A DNA stretch of 64,000 bases from NCBI GenBank assembly GCA_009823505.1, contig VZQC01006589.1:3836032-3900031 (forward strand). The letters are read 5' to 3'. The DNA is from Rhizomys pruinosus. Its lineage: Eukaryota > Chordata > Mammalia > Rodentia > Spalacidae. The notes under the pieces were generated by a model. That model saw nothing but the letters and a program-made list of their open reading frames with translations. It was not told where the DNA came from and did no database searches. This document shows positions 47,889-58,289 of this stretch, in pieces (the first letter of the stretch is position 1; every line of letters begins with the position of its first letter). The position numbers and the translations under genes are program-made.

Positions 47889-48044
47889 TTTTTTTTTTTT
47901 GGTATTTTTGAGACAGGGTCTCCCTTTAAGTCCCAGCTGGCCTGGAGCTCACTCTGTAGACCAGGCTGGCCTTGAACTCACAGAGATCTGCCTGCCTCTG
48001 CCTCCTGAGTGCTAGGATCCAAGGCGTGCACCACCATGCCCGGC
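47889..48044 (-). mobile_element. B1 SINE inside the LTR element
   Basis: Poly-T then GGTATTTTTGAGACAGGGTC to CACCATGCCCGGCC. Confidence 0.95.
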
Positions 48045-48102
48045 CAAAAAGTTAATTTTTAAATCAAAATTTAGAGCATTTTTAACTGAGTTTTTAAAAT
48101 GA

Positions 48103-48358
48103 CCAATACTTGTTTTATTTTTTTTTATTTATGTGTATGAATGTACTGTCTGCATGTAGGTCTGTGCACCCGGGTCGTGCAATGCCGCGGAGGTCAGAAG
48201 AGGGTGTTGGATTCCCCTGGAACTGGAGTTCTCCTGGAATTGGAGTTACAGATGGTTCTCGGCTGCCATGTGGGTGCTGGGGATCGAACCCGGGTCCTCT
48301 GTAAGAGCAGTCGGTGCTCTTAACCGCTAGGCCATCTCTCTAGTCCCCAATACTTGTT
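48103..48358 (-). mobile_element. B2 SINE with target-site duplication
   Basis: CCAATACTTGTT at 48103-48114 and 48347-48358 flanks an antisense, CpG-rich B2. Confidence 0.95.
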
Positions 48359-48470
48359 AAAGAACATTTTATTAGTGTTAAAGCCTTTTGTCAGGCCAGG
48401 CTGGCCTGAAAATCTCCACACAAATTTGACTCCCTAAGTGCTTCTGCCAAATGGAATCCCTACAGCAAAG

Positions 48471-48910
48471 AATTTAAGATGTGCAGTATAGTGATCTTAA
48501 CCTCGGAGATCTCCCTGAAGAGAAGATTGCTGGAACCATTTGCTTTTCCTGCACAGCCAGAGCTTCCACAATTAGACTCCTTGAGGACTGGTATAAGTGA
48601 CCTATGAAACTGCTAATTTTGTAAGAGTGAGTAGGTAAGTGGGAGTGCTGGGAATTAAACCCAGAGACTTCCACATGCTGGGAAAAATTATCCATTGTAA
48701 AATGGGAAGACAGGGGTCCAGATTTGGAGGACCCTGTCCCCAGTGCTGGAGGTCTGAATCCTGCACCAGCCCAAAAATGGCAACCCACTGCTACCATGTC
48801 CCCTGTTCTCTTTCAGGTATGGCTTGCCGCATTCTAGCCACTGTCTCTCCTTGTGAGGTCCCCTTCTGTTGTGCTCCCTCCATTCTCAGGGTGGAGACAA
48901 AACCAGGTCT
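48471..48910. other. Flank of the LTR element, no gene seen
   Basis: Open frames on both strands without recognisable products. Confidence 0.4.
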
Positions 48911-49133
48911 GGGGCTGGAGAGATGGCTCAGCAGTTAAGAGCACTGACTGCTCTTGCAGAGGACCCAGGTTTGATTCCCAGCACCCACATGACAGCTGAG
49001 AACCGCTTTTAACTCCAGTTCCAAGGGAATCCGACACCCTCCTCTGACTTCCGCAGCAAGACAAGGGTGCACAAACCTGCATGCAGACAGTACATTCATA
49101 CACATACAAAATAAATAAAAAATTAAAAAAAAA
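48911..49133 (+). mobile_element. B2 SINE
   Basis: GGGGCTGGAGAGATGGCTCA head; AAATAAATAAAAAATTAAAA tail. Confidence 0.95.
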
Positions 49134-49948
49134 GTCTTCCCAGGAACCATTGTGATGCTGCCACAAAAGGTGTGCATGTCCACAAGTGAGACCAGGAAAT
49201 GTCCTCCAGCTTTGAAGAGCCTCTTCCCACTTCTGTTTGGTTCTTATTCTCTCCTTGGTAAGTGCAATATTGTGCCAAGAAAGACAGTCAAATGTCCTCC
49301 AGAGGGTAGTGTGGCACGCGATTCAAGGGGTGGTTTGCAGGAGGAACCTTGGCAGGATGTTTATACATGGCTTCAGGGCAGAGAATAAGAAAGATCCATT
49401 CATCTGAAAGGAAGCTGCTAGAACCCTCCATGCTGGGTTCACAGCACAGGGGTTCAGCACTGCCCACTCCTCCAGGCTGCACAAGAAGATGAGCATGTAT
49501 GAGCAGGACCTTCAGGAGGTGGGTGGGGCCTCACATCAGGCTGTTCCTGGCCCTTTCCACATTCTGTTTGCAATGTGGTCCCTCATGCACTTCCAGCCCT
49601 GTGATGTCCTCTACCAAGTAGCCTCTCTAGACCCAAGCTGAAGCTAGTTCTAATAACATGCTTTTGACTCTCCAGGATGGTGAGAGAAACTTCTAAGGTG
49701 AGGAAATGACAACAGTAAGAAAGACTAGGGAGAAAGGTTTGGTAGGAGGCATCCTGGGAGGTCAACTGAAAGACACATGGTCATGTTAGGAAGCAATATA
49801 GGGACTTTGAGAAGACCTCAGAGGAGCCATGAATGTGCCCTAGTGACTGAGCCAGCCCTTAGAAGCCTGTCACTGATGGCTAATGCACCAGTGCATGCTG
49901 GGAAATAACCACCTACAGTGGCTAAGTGGAAGGAACTCCTAGCTCGCT

Positions 49949-49950
<2 letters not shown>
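49134..49950. other. Intergenic, no gene seen
   Basis: Downstream flank of Slc22a13; nothing recognisable. Confidence 0.4.
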
Positions 49951-50002
<52 letters not shown>

Positions 50003-50025
50003 CTCTCTTTCTCCCTCTCTCTCTC
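49951..50025. repeat. (CT)n microsatellite
   Basis: About 23 CT units then interrupted CT-rich sequence. Confidence 0.95.
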
Positions 50026-50132
50026 CCTGGGTCCCAGAGGAGCCAGCATCAGAGGACAGTGTTTAGGAGAAGAACCAGTCCTCTCTCCTTGCCAGCCACA
50101 CACGGGTTAGGCATGGGGCAGGAGGCAGAGAT

Positions 50133-50368
50133 CTATTTATTTATTTATTTATTTATTTATTTTCGTATGTGTATGAATATACTGTCTGCATGCAGGTTTG
50201 TGCACCTGTGTCGTACAATGCCACGGAGGTCAGAAGAGGGTGTCAGATTCTCCTGGAACTGGAGTTAAAGATGGTTCTCAGCCACCATGTGTGTGCTGGG
50301 GATCAAACCTGGGTCCTCTGCAAGAGCAGTTGGAGCTCTTAACTGCTAGGCCATCTCTCCAGCCCCAA
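50133..50368 (-). mobile_element. B2 SINE
   Basis: (ATTT)n from 50133, TGTGTATGAATATACTGTCT to GGCCATCTCTCCAGCCCC. Confidence 0.95.
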
Positions 50369-50373
50369 CATCT

Positions 50374-50584
50374 TTTTTTTTTTTATGTGTATGAATGTAG
50401 TGTCTGCATGTAGGTTTGTGCACCCGTGTTGTGCAATGCTGCGGAGGTCAGAAGAGGGCATCGGATTCCCCTGGAACTGGAGTTAAAGATGGTTCTTAGC
50501 CACCACGTGGGTGCTGGGAATCAAACCCAGGTTCTCTGCAAGAGCCATCGGTGCTCTCAACCACTGAGCCATCTCTCTAGTCCC
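50374..50584 (-). mobile_element. B2 SINE, second of a tandem pair
   Basis: Same orientation, only a few bases after the previous copy; ends GAGCCATCTCTCTAGTCCC. Confidence 0.94.
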
Positions 50585-51038
50585 AAGGAGGCAGAGATTT
50601 TTTAAGTGAGTGTGGCATAGAGACTTTTTCTTCTTTGTTAGCCTACTCCCACATCCTACCTGATGCCCTGTTATGGGTTGAGCTGTTTTTTCTTAGGATT
50701 GGGGTGTCTTGTTTCATTTTGTCATTTTCAGAGTGGGGTGTTCCAGATTGAAGAGATCATGGAGGGTCATAACCCCAGAGACAACCAGAGACAAGCAGAG
50801 ATGACCCTGATTCAGCCATGGTATTACGGTGTGGTTTGGGTAGGAGAGACGGGGTGTAGGGAGGAAGTTCTGGCCCCAAGGCTTCCAGGACGGGCTCTGC
50901 AGCAGGGGACTGGGCCCGGAACAGGTCACAGAGTACTGCCTCCATGAGCAAGGTCCCTGTGTCCACTTGGGTCCTGGCCAAATCCAGAAGGTGGTATCAG
51001 CTCTCTGCTGTTGACGGGTGGGCTCTTAGCACCCACAG
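50585..51038. other. Slc22a13 3' flank / 3' UTR
   Basis: It follows the Slc22a13 stop. No AATAAA seen close to the stop on the minus strand, so the end of the transcript is not placed. Confidence 0.45.
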
Positions 51039-51132
51039 TCAGAAGTAAGAGCTGTTCACAATGACCACTCTCTGGCTAGAAGTCCTTCCTGTGGCTGTCA
51101 GTTCTTTTTCTGGGGGCAATGTCTTTGAGGAC
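51039..51132 (-). CDS. Slc22a13: Slc22a13 exon 10 (coding part)
   Basis: After CCCTGTAG it reads [30 protein letters not shown] and TGA (51039-51041). The tail ends SSYF, close to the STYF end of human OAT10, a possible PDZ-binding terminus. Confidence 0.93.
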
Positions 51133-54100
51133 CTACAGGGAACAAAAGGCAATTAGTGGCTGCCTAGGAAGGGGTCCCATGACAGCCCTCTTACCATCAC
51201 CTGCTCAGTAGGAAGGATGTGACCTAAAACAGTCAGATGTCTCAGTGCCAAAGGGACACCATGTGGGCCCCTAAGCCCCATGCAGTCGCGGCGATGGGGG
51301 AGGCTTAACAACTCTAGGGAGAGGGCTGCCAATGTGAAGTCCGGCCAGGCAGCTGCTCACCGCGAGTGGTGCCCCTGCTCCAGGTCCTGGATGGTGTCCT
51401 TCAGGGACTGCCCCCGAGTCTCTGGCAGTAGAGCACACAGCAGGCCCGCCCCGATGGGAAAGCTGCCAAAGATGACCATGGGGGCCGCCGAACTGTACTG
51501 CTCCAGCAGAATCACCAGCGGCGTGATGATGCCGCCGATTCTGGAGAAGATGCTCACTAGCCCCATGCCCGTCTGCCTGGGAGAGCAGCACAGGCGTTAC
51601 TGTGTATGTGGACACTCCCCCAGGAGGCCAGGGTCTCCAGCCTCATTGGCTCTATCCAGTGTCTGTTTCCTGTTCCAGCAAGCCCCTCCCACCTCCAGTC
51701 CACCCTGAGAGCTTGCCACTCTCTCTCCTGTCACTTCTAAAGGCCCAACTGGCCTTCCCCACTCCTGAATGTTCCTTCTCCTGAGACAGTTCTCTTTCTG
51801 GTCCTACATTCTGGTCCTGATAAGGTCAGGGCACACCTAAGTCCAGCTCTGTCTTCCAAGGTTGTAGGACAGCCTGGCGGGTAGCTCTAGATTTCAGCTG
51901 TGGTGCAGGGGCAGAGGGAAGGCCGACATCAGCTCCCTCAGCAGAGAAGCTGAAGCCTCAGGGCAGCTCTCACCTGATGACAGTGGGAAAGAGCTCGGCA
52001 GTGTACACGTAGGACATGGTGAAGGCAGCAGACATGGCGAATTTCCCCACCACAGCCAGCACTGTGACCACCACGGGAAGATCTGGGGGAGGATGCAGGT
52101 CAGCCATGGACAGGAGGCCAACCCATCACCCAGGTCCTGCCCACCACGGTGTCTGCCCACACTCCTCATCCCTCTACCCCAAGCCCCAGGTCAGCCCTTA
52201 CTCTTGAAGGGGAGTGGTGGTGATGGGTCTAGCCCCAGCAGGGAGGAAGAGGGTGGGAACCACCAGTCTAGCACCTGCTGGGATGAAGATGATGATGATG
52301 CACACGAGGCCACCCAGAGTCAGAGCTCCCAACAGGCTCCACTTGCGACCCAGCCTCTCCATCATCAAGATGCTTAAAAGACGGGCCGGCACCTCCACTG
52401 CTCCAAATATCAGCTGTGTCAGGTAGATGTCCAGGCCAAAGTCCCCCACTTGAATGCTGAGACTATAGTACACCAGAGTGTCCACAAACCTACAAAGCAC
52501 CCTTGGGTCACTGCTCAGTGTATTTCATGTTGTGCCCAGAGAAGGAGCCTGGCTCCATCAGTGTCATACCAGGAAACAATGGACCAGGTTAGAAGAGATC
52601 TTCACAGCCATAGAGCCTCTGTTTACCACCCCAATGACAAACACAAGATAGTGAAGGTCCTCTGGTGTAAGATGAATTGACTTGGAATAAGCAGAGCTCA
52701 GGAGCCTTGGAAGGCAGTTATGTCTTAGATACCATAGAGGGACTGACCACAGTCTCTCATAAAACTCTGCCAGGTGGCAAACTGCCTGGCTGATAAGAGA
52801 CCAGCTGACCACCCCGGACCCTAAAGACCCTTGTTCTTTTTTTTTTTTTCCGTATGTGTATAAATGTACTGTCTGCATGTAGGTCTGTGCACTCGTGTCG
52901 TGCAATGCCACAAAGGTCAGAAGAAGGTGTTGGATTCCCCTGGAACTGGAGAGTTCTCCTGGAATTGGAGTTTCAGACGGTTCTCAGCTGCCATGTGGTG
53001 CTGGGGATTGAACCCGGGTCCTCTGTAAGAGCAGTTGGAGCTCTTAACTGCTAGGCCATCTCTCCAGCCCAAGCCCCTTGTTCTAAGAAGAGACATCTTG
53101 GTCAGTGACCTTCAATTAGTACCTACATTTACATAGGTCCTTTGTGCAAAGCCCCTCCCAATGTCTCTGTAATAAGGTCACATATCTTGTTTTTTCAAAC
53201 TTTGTCTTGGAATATTGCTCCTATGCAGCCTTGCTAATGGCCGCCAACTTTTTGTCTACATAAACCTGAGTTCTTGGGGAAATAAACTGATGTTCTTCAA
53301 GAGACAGTCATCCCAGGAATGATTCTCGTCAACCTGTCACCACTGTGACCTTGCCTGGGGGAAGGGAGGGCATATTTGCCAATAGCAGAGGCCTTCCTCA
53401 CTCAGGCTCTGTCCTCAAGGAGTGACAAGGCCCTGGGCACTCACCAGACAGCAATGAGAATCAGGGTCACCTTTCGGAGCTGGGGGTGTCTGAAAAGATC
53501 CAAGGCATTCCCTGAGGGGCCTGTCTTCTCTGGGACCAGCTGGAAGGAAGGGCAGAGTAAGGGCCAGGCACAGGGGTGGAGTCTGCTTGAGGCAGCGCTG
53601 AGCCTGAGTCTGCTGCAGGTACCTGGCTCAGGAGCTCTGGAGGAAGTGGCCGCCTGTTCACTGAGGCTGCCTTCTGGAGCAGATGTTTGGCCTCCTCTAT
53701 CCTCCCCTGGGCGAGCAGCCACCGTGGAGATTCGGGCAGAACGCTGCCAAACATAAACGGCTATGACCTTGGGTTCTAGAATCCTGTGCAGCCCTCCCAG
53801 TGTTCCAGTGCACACTGAGCCTCCCTCTCCACCTTCATGGGATCCATCTTCTGAATCCTACCCTCACCTCAGCACTCCCAACAAAGGGTGCTTGCTGGCA
53901 AGCATCCCCTTACCAGAAATAGAAGAAGAGCAGGAAGACAGGCGTGGTCCCTATGATCTGAAGGAGTCTCCAGTTTCGGACACCATAGGCCAGGCCTGCC
54001 AGCACCATCAGCCCCAGGGCAATGCTGCTCTGGGCCATGGCCATGGCGGAAGTCCTCCATGAGGGCCCGACCCACTCTGAAACTGTAGGAACAGAGGCTG

Positions 54101-54745
54101 AGACTGAGCCTGACTCTGTCCACTCATTCCTGTTTCTCCCTCGATGCCAGCCTGTCAGGAATGGGCCTCAGCCCCAGCACAGGAGTCTCTGCTATTCTGC
54201 TATGACCTTCTTAGGTGCAGTTGAGTCACACAGTTCCCACAGGCTGTTTCAGGGCTATGACCAACCTATGCCCCAGAGCCTGACACATAGGATGAAGGAT
54301 TCAGGACCCAGAAACTCACGTAGTACATTGGTACTTAGTAAATATCCAGCAACAGCAGTAGCTGAGAAAAATTGCAGGACCATGTAGAGCTCAAAGCTGG
54401 GCACGAAGGCTGTGGCCAGGTTTGTGATTCCTGACAGGAGCAGCTGCACCAAGAGGGAAGGTCTGCGGCCGATCCTGAGGTGAAGAGAGGCAGCTCTGTG
54501 AAGGGAGGGGACCTTCCTAGGATGGAGTCAAGGGAATGCTGAGCAGAGCTGCTCTGGGCTCTCTGTGAGAGGGAACAACATGGCTCTACCTGGGAGGAAG
54601 GCACCAGGGAGGGACCAGAGCCTGCTCTCAGCCCCACGTACCAGTCACAGATGGGCCCAAAGACAAGGGCTCCAACAAGGAGGCCAGCCATGTACAGGGA
54701 CTGCGAGGTTCTCTTCAGATACTTCCGACCACACACCAGGTCAAA
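51039..54745 (-). CDS. Slc22a13: Slc22a13 (OAT10), exons 2-10 of 10
   Basis: Organic anion transporter of the SLC22 family (major facilitator, 12 membrane helices). In man and rodents it sits in the apical membrane of kidney tubule cells and exchanges urate, nicotinate and other monocarboxylates. All exons from 2 to 10 are present with standard lengths and phases (104, 155, 169, 121, 95, 215, 109, 216 bp and a final 94-bp coding part), GT-AG sites and no stops. Exon 1 (TM1 and the extracellular loop) is not found up to 64000, so intron 1 is over 9 kb or the exon is missing. One oddity: the DRxGR motif after TM2 reads DWIGRR. The gene is upstream of Slc22a14 on the same strand. Confidence 0.93.
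51361..51576 (-). CDS. Slc22a13: Slc22a13 exon 9
   Basis: 216 bp, CTCCCAG acceptor, GTGAGC donor. [20 protein letters not shown] then [22 protein letters not shown]11-TM12 and the PETRG signature. Confidence 0.95.
51974..52082 (-). CDS. Slc22a13: Slc22a13 exon 8
   Basis: 109 bp. [20 protein letters not shown] then [19 protein letters not shown]9-TM10 with the YTAELFPT motif. GTGAGA donor. Confidence 0.95.
52275..52489 (-). CDS. Slc22a13: Slc22a13 exon 7
   Basis: 215 bp. [40 protein letters not shown] and [19 protein letters not shown]7-TM9 with the VEVPA and ERLGRK motifs. Confidence 0.95.
52828..53084 (-). mobile_element. B2 SINE in Slc22a13 intron 6
   Basis: Antisense B2 flanked by CCCTTGTTCT at 52828-52837 and 53075-53084. 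Confidence 0.94.
53085..53345. other. Possible LTR-like sequence in intron 6
   Basis: TACATAAACCTGAGTTCTTG and GGAAATAAACTGATGTTCTT have the TATA/poly(A) spacing of a solo LTR. The assignment is weak. Confidence 0.3.
53445..53539 (-). CDS. Slc22a13: Slc22a13 exon 6
   Basis: 95 bp between CCTTCCAG and [26 protein letters not shown] then [12 protein letters not shown]; central loop and start of TM7. Confidence 0.95.
53623..53743 (-). CDS. Slc22a13: Slc22a13 exon 5
   Basis: 121 bp. [20 protein letters not shown] then [20 protein letters not shown], the central cytosolic loop with intact LPESPRW. The codon split with exon 4 reads TGC (Cys) where the human protein has Trp. Confidence 0.95.
53914..54082 (-). 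CDS. Slc22a13: Slc22a13 exon 4
   Basis: 169 bp between TCCTACAG and [26 protein letters not shown] then [22 protein letters not shown]4-5 loop to TM6 with EWVGPSWR. Confidence 0.95.
54320..54474 (-). CDS. Slc22a13: Slc22a13 exon 3
   Basis: 155 bp, GTGAGT donor. [53 protein letters not shown]3 and TM4. It shows what the un-expanded Slc22a14 exon 3 should look like. Confidence 0.95.
54642..54745 (-). CDS. Slc22a13: Slc22a13 exon 2
   Basis: 104 bp between TTTCAG and [26 protein letters not shown] then [17 protein letters not shown]2. The final codon is TG|G (Trp) in place of the usual Arg of DRxGR. Confidence 0.95.
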
Positions 54746-55146
54746 CTGAAACAGAAACAGGCTCGGGTAAGAACAGGTGTATTAGCCAGAGTCAACTGCA
54801 TGGTCTAGTGCAGATTGTTCCCACATTGTGTGAAAAATCACCCCAGGGATCCACAGTCAACCCATTCAACATAGGATATCTACATTTTAAAGGGAAATAT
54901 ATACAGCAATCTTTGAATTCTAAATGACATTCTACATTAATAGCCCAAGATTCCGTAACTCCAATGACATCAAATCTAGGCAAAGTCCTGTTTGGGGCAG
55001 TTGATGTAATAAAAAAAGCAAACACCACATTCAATTCAACATGAAACCAAAAGTGACGGTGGCAATGTCAGGGACCAGGAAGTCATGCATGCTTGGCAGG
55101 ATATGCATCTTGTTAATATGTCATGGAGCTTTCTGAAAAATAAGAT
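54746..55146. other. Slc22a13 intron 1, start
   Basis: No exon 1 and no clear repeat. Confidence 0.45.
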
Positions 55147-55372
55147 GGGGCCAGAGAGATGGCCCAACAGTTAAGAGCACTGGCTGCTCTTGCAGGGCAC
55201 CGGGGTTCGCTCCCCAGCAACCACATGGTGGCTGAGAACCGTCTTTAACTCCAGTTCCAGGGGGAATCCCATGCCCTCTTCTGACCTCCGCGGCATTGCA
55301 CGACATGGGTGCACAAACCTACATGCAGACAGTACATTCATACACATAAAAAAATTAAATAAAGAAAGAAAA
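55147..55372 (+). mobile_element. B2 SINE
   Basis: GGGGCCAGAGAGATGGCCCA head; tail with AAAGAAAGAAAAAAGAAAAA. Confidence 0.94.
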
Positions 55373-55386
55373 AAGAAAAAGAAGGT

Positions 55387-55614
55387 GGGGCAGGAGAGAT
55401 GGCTCAACTGTTAAGAGCACTGGCTGCTCTTGCAGGGGACCTCCTGGGTTGAGTTCCCAGCACCCCCATGGTGGCTAACAAAGCTCCATCTCTCCAGTTC
55501 CATGGGATACAACGCCCTCTTCTGACCTCCAAGGGAATTGCATGACACAGGTGCACTTACATATATGCAGGTATAGCACTCATACACATAAAATAAAAAT
55601 AAAATAATTTTTAA
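55387..55614 (+). mobile_element. B2 SINE, tandem to the previous one
   Basis: GGGGCAGGAGAGATGGCTCA head; ends AAATAAAAATAAAATAATTT. Confidence 0.94.
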
Positions 55615-55616
55615 AA

Positions 55617-55807
55617 GAATAGAGTATATTGCCGGGCGTGGTGGCGCATGCCTTTAATCCTAGCACTTGGGAGGCAGAGGCAGGCAGATCTCTGTGAGTT
55701 CAAGGCCAGCCTGGTCTACAGAGCGAGTTCCAGGACAGCTGGGACTAAGGGAGACCCTGTCTCAAAAAAAAGACCAAAAAAAAAAAAAAAAAGGAATAGA
55801 GTATATT
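55617..55807 (+). mobile_element. B1 SINE with target-site duplication
   Basis: GAATAGAGTATATT at 55617-55630 and 55794-55807 flanks a near-consensus B1 (GCCGGGCGTGGTGGCGCATG) with a long A tail: a young insertion. Confidence 0.96.
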
Positions 55808-56055
55808 TTCCATTTCTTTCTATTTATGGGTTCTATTATGGATTTGTTTTCCTGATGCAGTAATAAATACTATGGCCAAAAGCAACTTGGAGAAAATAAT
55901 TTATTTCAGCTTATACTTTCAGGTCATGATCCATCATCAAGGGAAGTCAGGACAGGAACTCAAGCAGGAGCAGAGGCAGGAACACTGGAGGAACACCACC
56001 CACTGCTCTTCAGATTATGCTCACCTACCTCTCTTTTTTAAAAAAATTATTTTTA

Positions 56056-56155
56056 GGGGCAGGAGAGATGACTCAGTGGTTAAGAGCACCCACTGCTCTT
56101 ACAGAGGACCCGGGTTTGATTCCCAGCACCCACGTGGTGGCTAAGAAAAGTCTTT
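56056..56155 (+). mobile_element. B2 SINE 5' half ending at TCTTT, fused to B1
   Basis: GGGGCAGGAGAGATGACTCA through GTGGCTAAGAAAAGTCTTT, then AA and a B1. Same breakpoint as 24127. Confidence 0.9.
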
Positions 56156-56157
56156 AA

Positions 56158-56320
56158 GCCCGGTGTGGTGGCACACACCTTTAATCCCAGCACTCAGGAG
56201 GAAGAGGCAAGCGGATCTCTGTGAGTTCAAAGGCAGATCTCCATGAGTTCAAGGCCAACCTGGTCTACAAAGTGAGTTCCAGGCCAGCTGGGGCTACAGG
56301 GAGAACCTGTCTCAAAAAAA
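56158..56320 (+). mobile_element. B1 SINE, 3' partner of a B2-B1 fusion
   Basis: GCCCGGTGTGGTGGCACACA head; AGGCAGATCTCCATGAGTTC is a short internal duplication. Confidence 0.93.
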
Positions 56321-56330
56321 ATCATTTTCA

Positions 56331-56520
56331 GTCTATGTGCATGGACATAAGTGCACCACGTGTGTACAATCCCCATAGAGGCTTAAAAAAAGGGTGCCAG
56401 ATCCTCTGGAACCAGAGTTACAGACAGCTGTTAGCCACCACGTGGGTGCTGGGAAAGAAGCTGGAACCCCCCCAGAAGAGCTGCTATTTCTCTTATCCAC
56501 CAAGCCACCTCTATGGCCCC
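56331..56520 (-). mobile_element. Diverged B2 SINE
   Basis: CAGTCTATGTGCATGGACAT to AAGCCACCTCTATGGCCCC. Confidence 0.75.
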
Positions 56521-56766
56521 ACCTCTGTGGACATTCCATGACATGGGTGCACTTACTTACAAGGGGTATGTATGCCCATGATTCCATCAGAATCCTAAAG
56601 AGTATTGACACATGCCTTTTGGTCTGGACAGATCCACATACACACAGGGAATGAGAAGAGGAATCCAGACCCTCTGGCAAAACTGTCACCCCACCTAGAA
56701 ATAGGGTGATGCTAAGTAGAGAAAGTATGCAAGTTCACATAGTTCTTCTTCTTTTTTGTGTGTGTA

Positions 56767-56904
56767 TTTTTGAGACAGGGTCTTCCTGTAGCACCAGCTG
56801 GCCTGGAACTCACTCTGTAGACCAGGCTGGCCTTAAGCTCACAGAGATCTGCCTGCCTCTGCTTCCCAAGTCTGGGATTAAAGGCGAGTATCACCACACT
56901 CAGC
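56767..56904 (-). mobile_element. B1 SINE
   Basis: ATTTTTGAGACAGGGTCTTC to CACCACACTCAGC. Confidence 0.93.
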
Positions 56905-57739
56905 CACAAGTTCACAGAGTTCTGTACACGTTTGCTGTATGCACTGATCCCCATTCTTCCAAGTTGCAGAGCTCAGTCCCTTACATGAATACATGGGTGG
57001 GAACTTGCTAGGGAGCTCTCCTCCAGCTCCAGAGCCATACAAATGCCTTTGAGTGTCTAGTCTGAGACACTCTCCAAGTGCTTTAAAGGTATTCTATCAT
57101 GTTCTATCATTCTCACAGGAGTCCTTCACTTTTTGTTGTCCTGAGGAAGGAGAGGTTATGTAACTAATTCTACAGAGATAGCACAAAGGTCCCTGACTAC
57201 CTCACAAAGACTTCCCACCTGACCCTAACTGCTTTTTAATGTTTCCAGCATGTTAGTCTCAGGAGCTGCTGACCTCTCCCCCCAAGCTTCCCTATAACCT
57301 CTGCAAGTGCAACATGCCTGAACTTAATGAAATCAGGCCGGGAAGCCAAGGCAGTAGAAGCATGAAGCTGCTTGCTCACATCCGGGCAGATCAGGAAGAT
57401 CTCTCCGAGAGGTAAAAGCTCACGCTCATGTGGCTTTCTTCCTTCTTCCTTGTTCATTCAGTTTGTGTGCCCAGCCCAAGGGGCAGTATCACCTACTTCA
57501 GGTGGATCTTCCCTCCTCAATTGATACTGTCTGGACATTCCCAGAAGTGTGTTTCCGTAACACCTTAATACACGCACCTAAACTTCTCACATGAGCCAAA
57601 TGTAAACACGAGTAGCTAAGAATAGCTGTGAATGTGGCCAAGCTCAAAGCACCCAGGCTGGTTGGAAAGACCTGGTCCAAAGCTGGATGGAAGCTGATGA
57701 AAATGACACATGTCCATTGCCCTAGACATTAATGAAACC

Positions 57740-57740
57740 N
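57740..57740. other. Single N: contig join
   Basis: Flanked by the two copies of the 1384-bp sequence. Confidence 0.95.
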
Positions 57741-57905
57741 CCACGTGTGTACAATCCCCATAGAGGCTTAAAAAAAGGGTGCCAGATCCTCTGGAACCAG
57801 AGTTACAGACAGCTGTTAGCCACCACGTGGGTGCTGGGAAAGAAGCTGGAACCCCCCCAGAAGAGCTGCTATTTCTCTTATCCACCAAGCCACCTCTATG
57901 GCCCC
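57741..57905 (-). mobile_element. Second copy of the diverged B2
   Basis: Part of the duplicated contig overlap. Confidence 0.75.
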
Positions 57906-58151
57906 ACCTCTGTGGACATTCCATGACATGGGTGCACTTACTTACAAGGGGTATGTATGCCCATGATTCCATCAGAATCCTAAAGAGTATTGACACATGC
58001 CTTTTGGTCTGGACAGATCCACATACACACAGGGAATGAGAAGAGGAATCCAGACCCTCTGGCAAAACTGTCACCCCACCTAGAAATAGGGTGATGCTAA
58101 GTAGAGAAAGTATGCAAGTTCACATAGTTCTTCTTCTTTTTTGTGTGTGTA

Positions 58152-58289
58152 TTTTTGAGACAGGGTCTTCCTGTAGCACCAGCTGGCCTGGAACTCACTC
58201 TGTAGACCAGGCTGGCCTTAAGCTCACAGAGATCTGCCTGCCTCTGCTTCCCAAGTCTGGGATTAAAGGCGAGTATCACCACACTCAGC
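58152..58289 (-). mobile_element. Second copy of the B1 at 56767
   Basis: Part of the duplicated contig overlap. Confidence 0.93.

Larger units (their letters stand above)
44810..48464 (-). mobile_element. Non-coding class II (ERVK-like) LTR element
   Basis: A complete 3' LTR (44810-45237), a polypurine tract, a 3.2-kb interior, and a 37-bp remnant of the 5' LTR (48428-48464) differing from the 3' LTR start at 3 positions. Flanking 6-bp near-duplications GCAGAG (44804-44809) and GCAAAG (48465-48470) fit class II integration. The interior has no gag, pol or env frame I can recognise and carries later B1 and B2 insertions, so it is an old, non-autonomous or internally deleted element. Confidence 0.75.

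Noticed and set aside
48110..48323. Open frames in B2 and B1 copies (many places)
   Set aside because: Antisense B2 and B1 regularly give frames of 60-100 codons; they are SINE sequence, not genes.
45238..48427. Interior of the LTR element as viral genes
   Set aside because: AT-rich with stops in all frames; no gag, pol or env motif seen.
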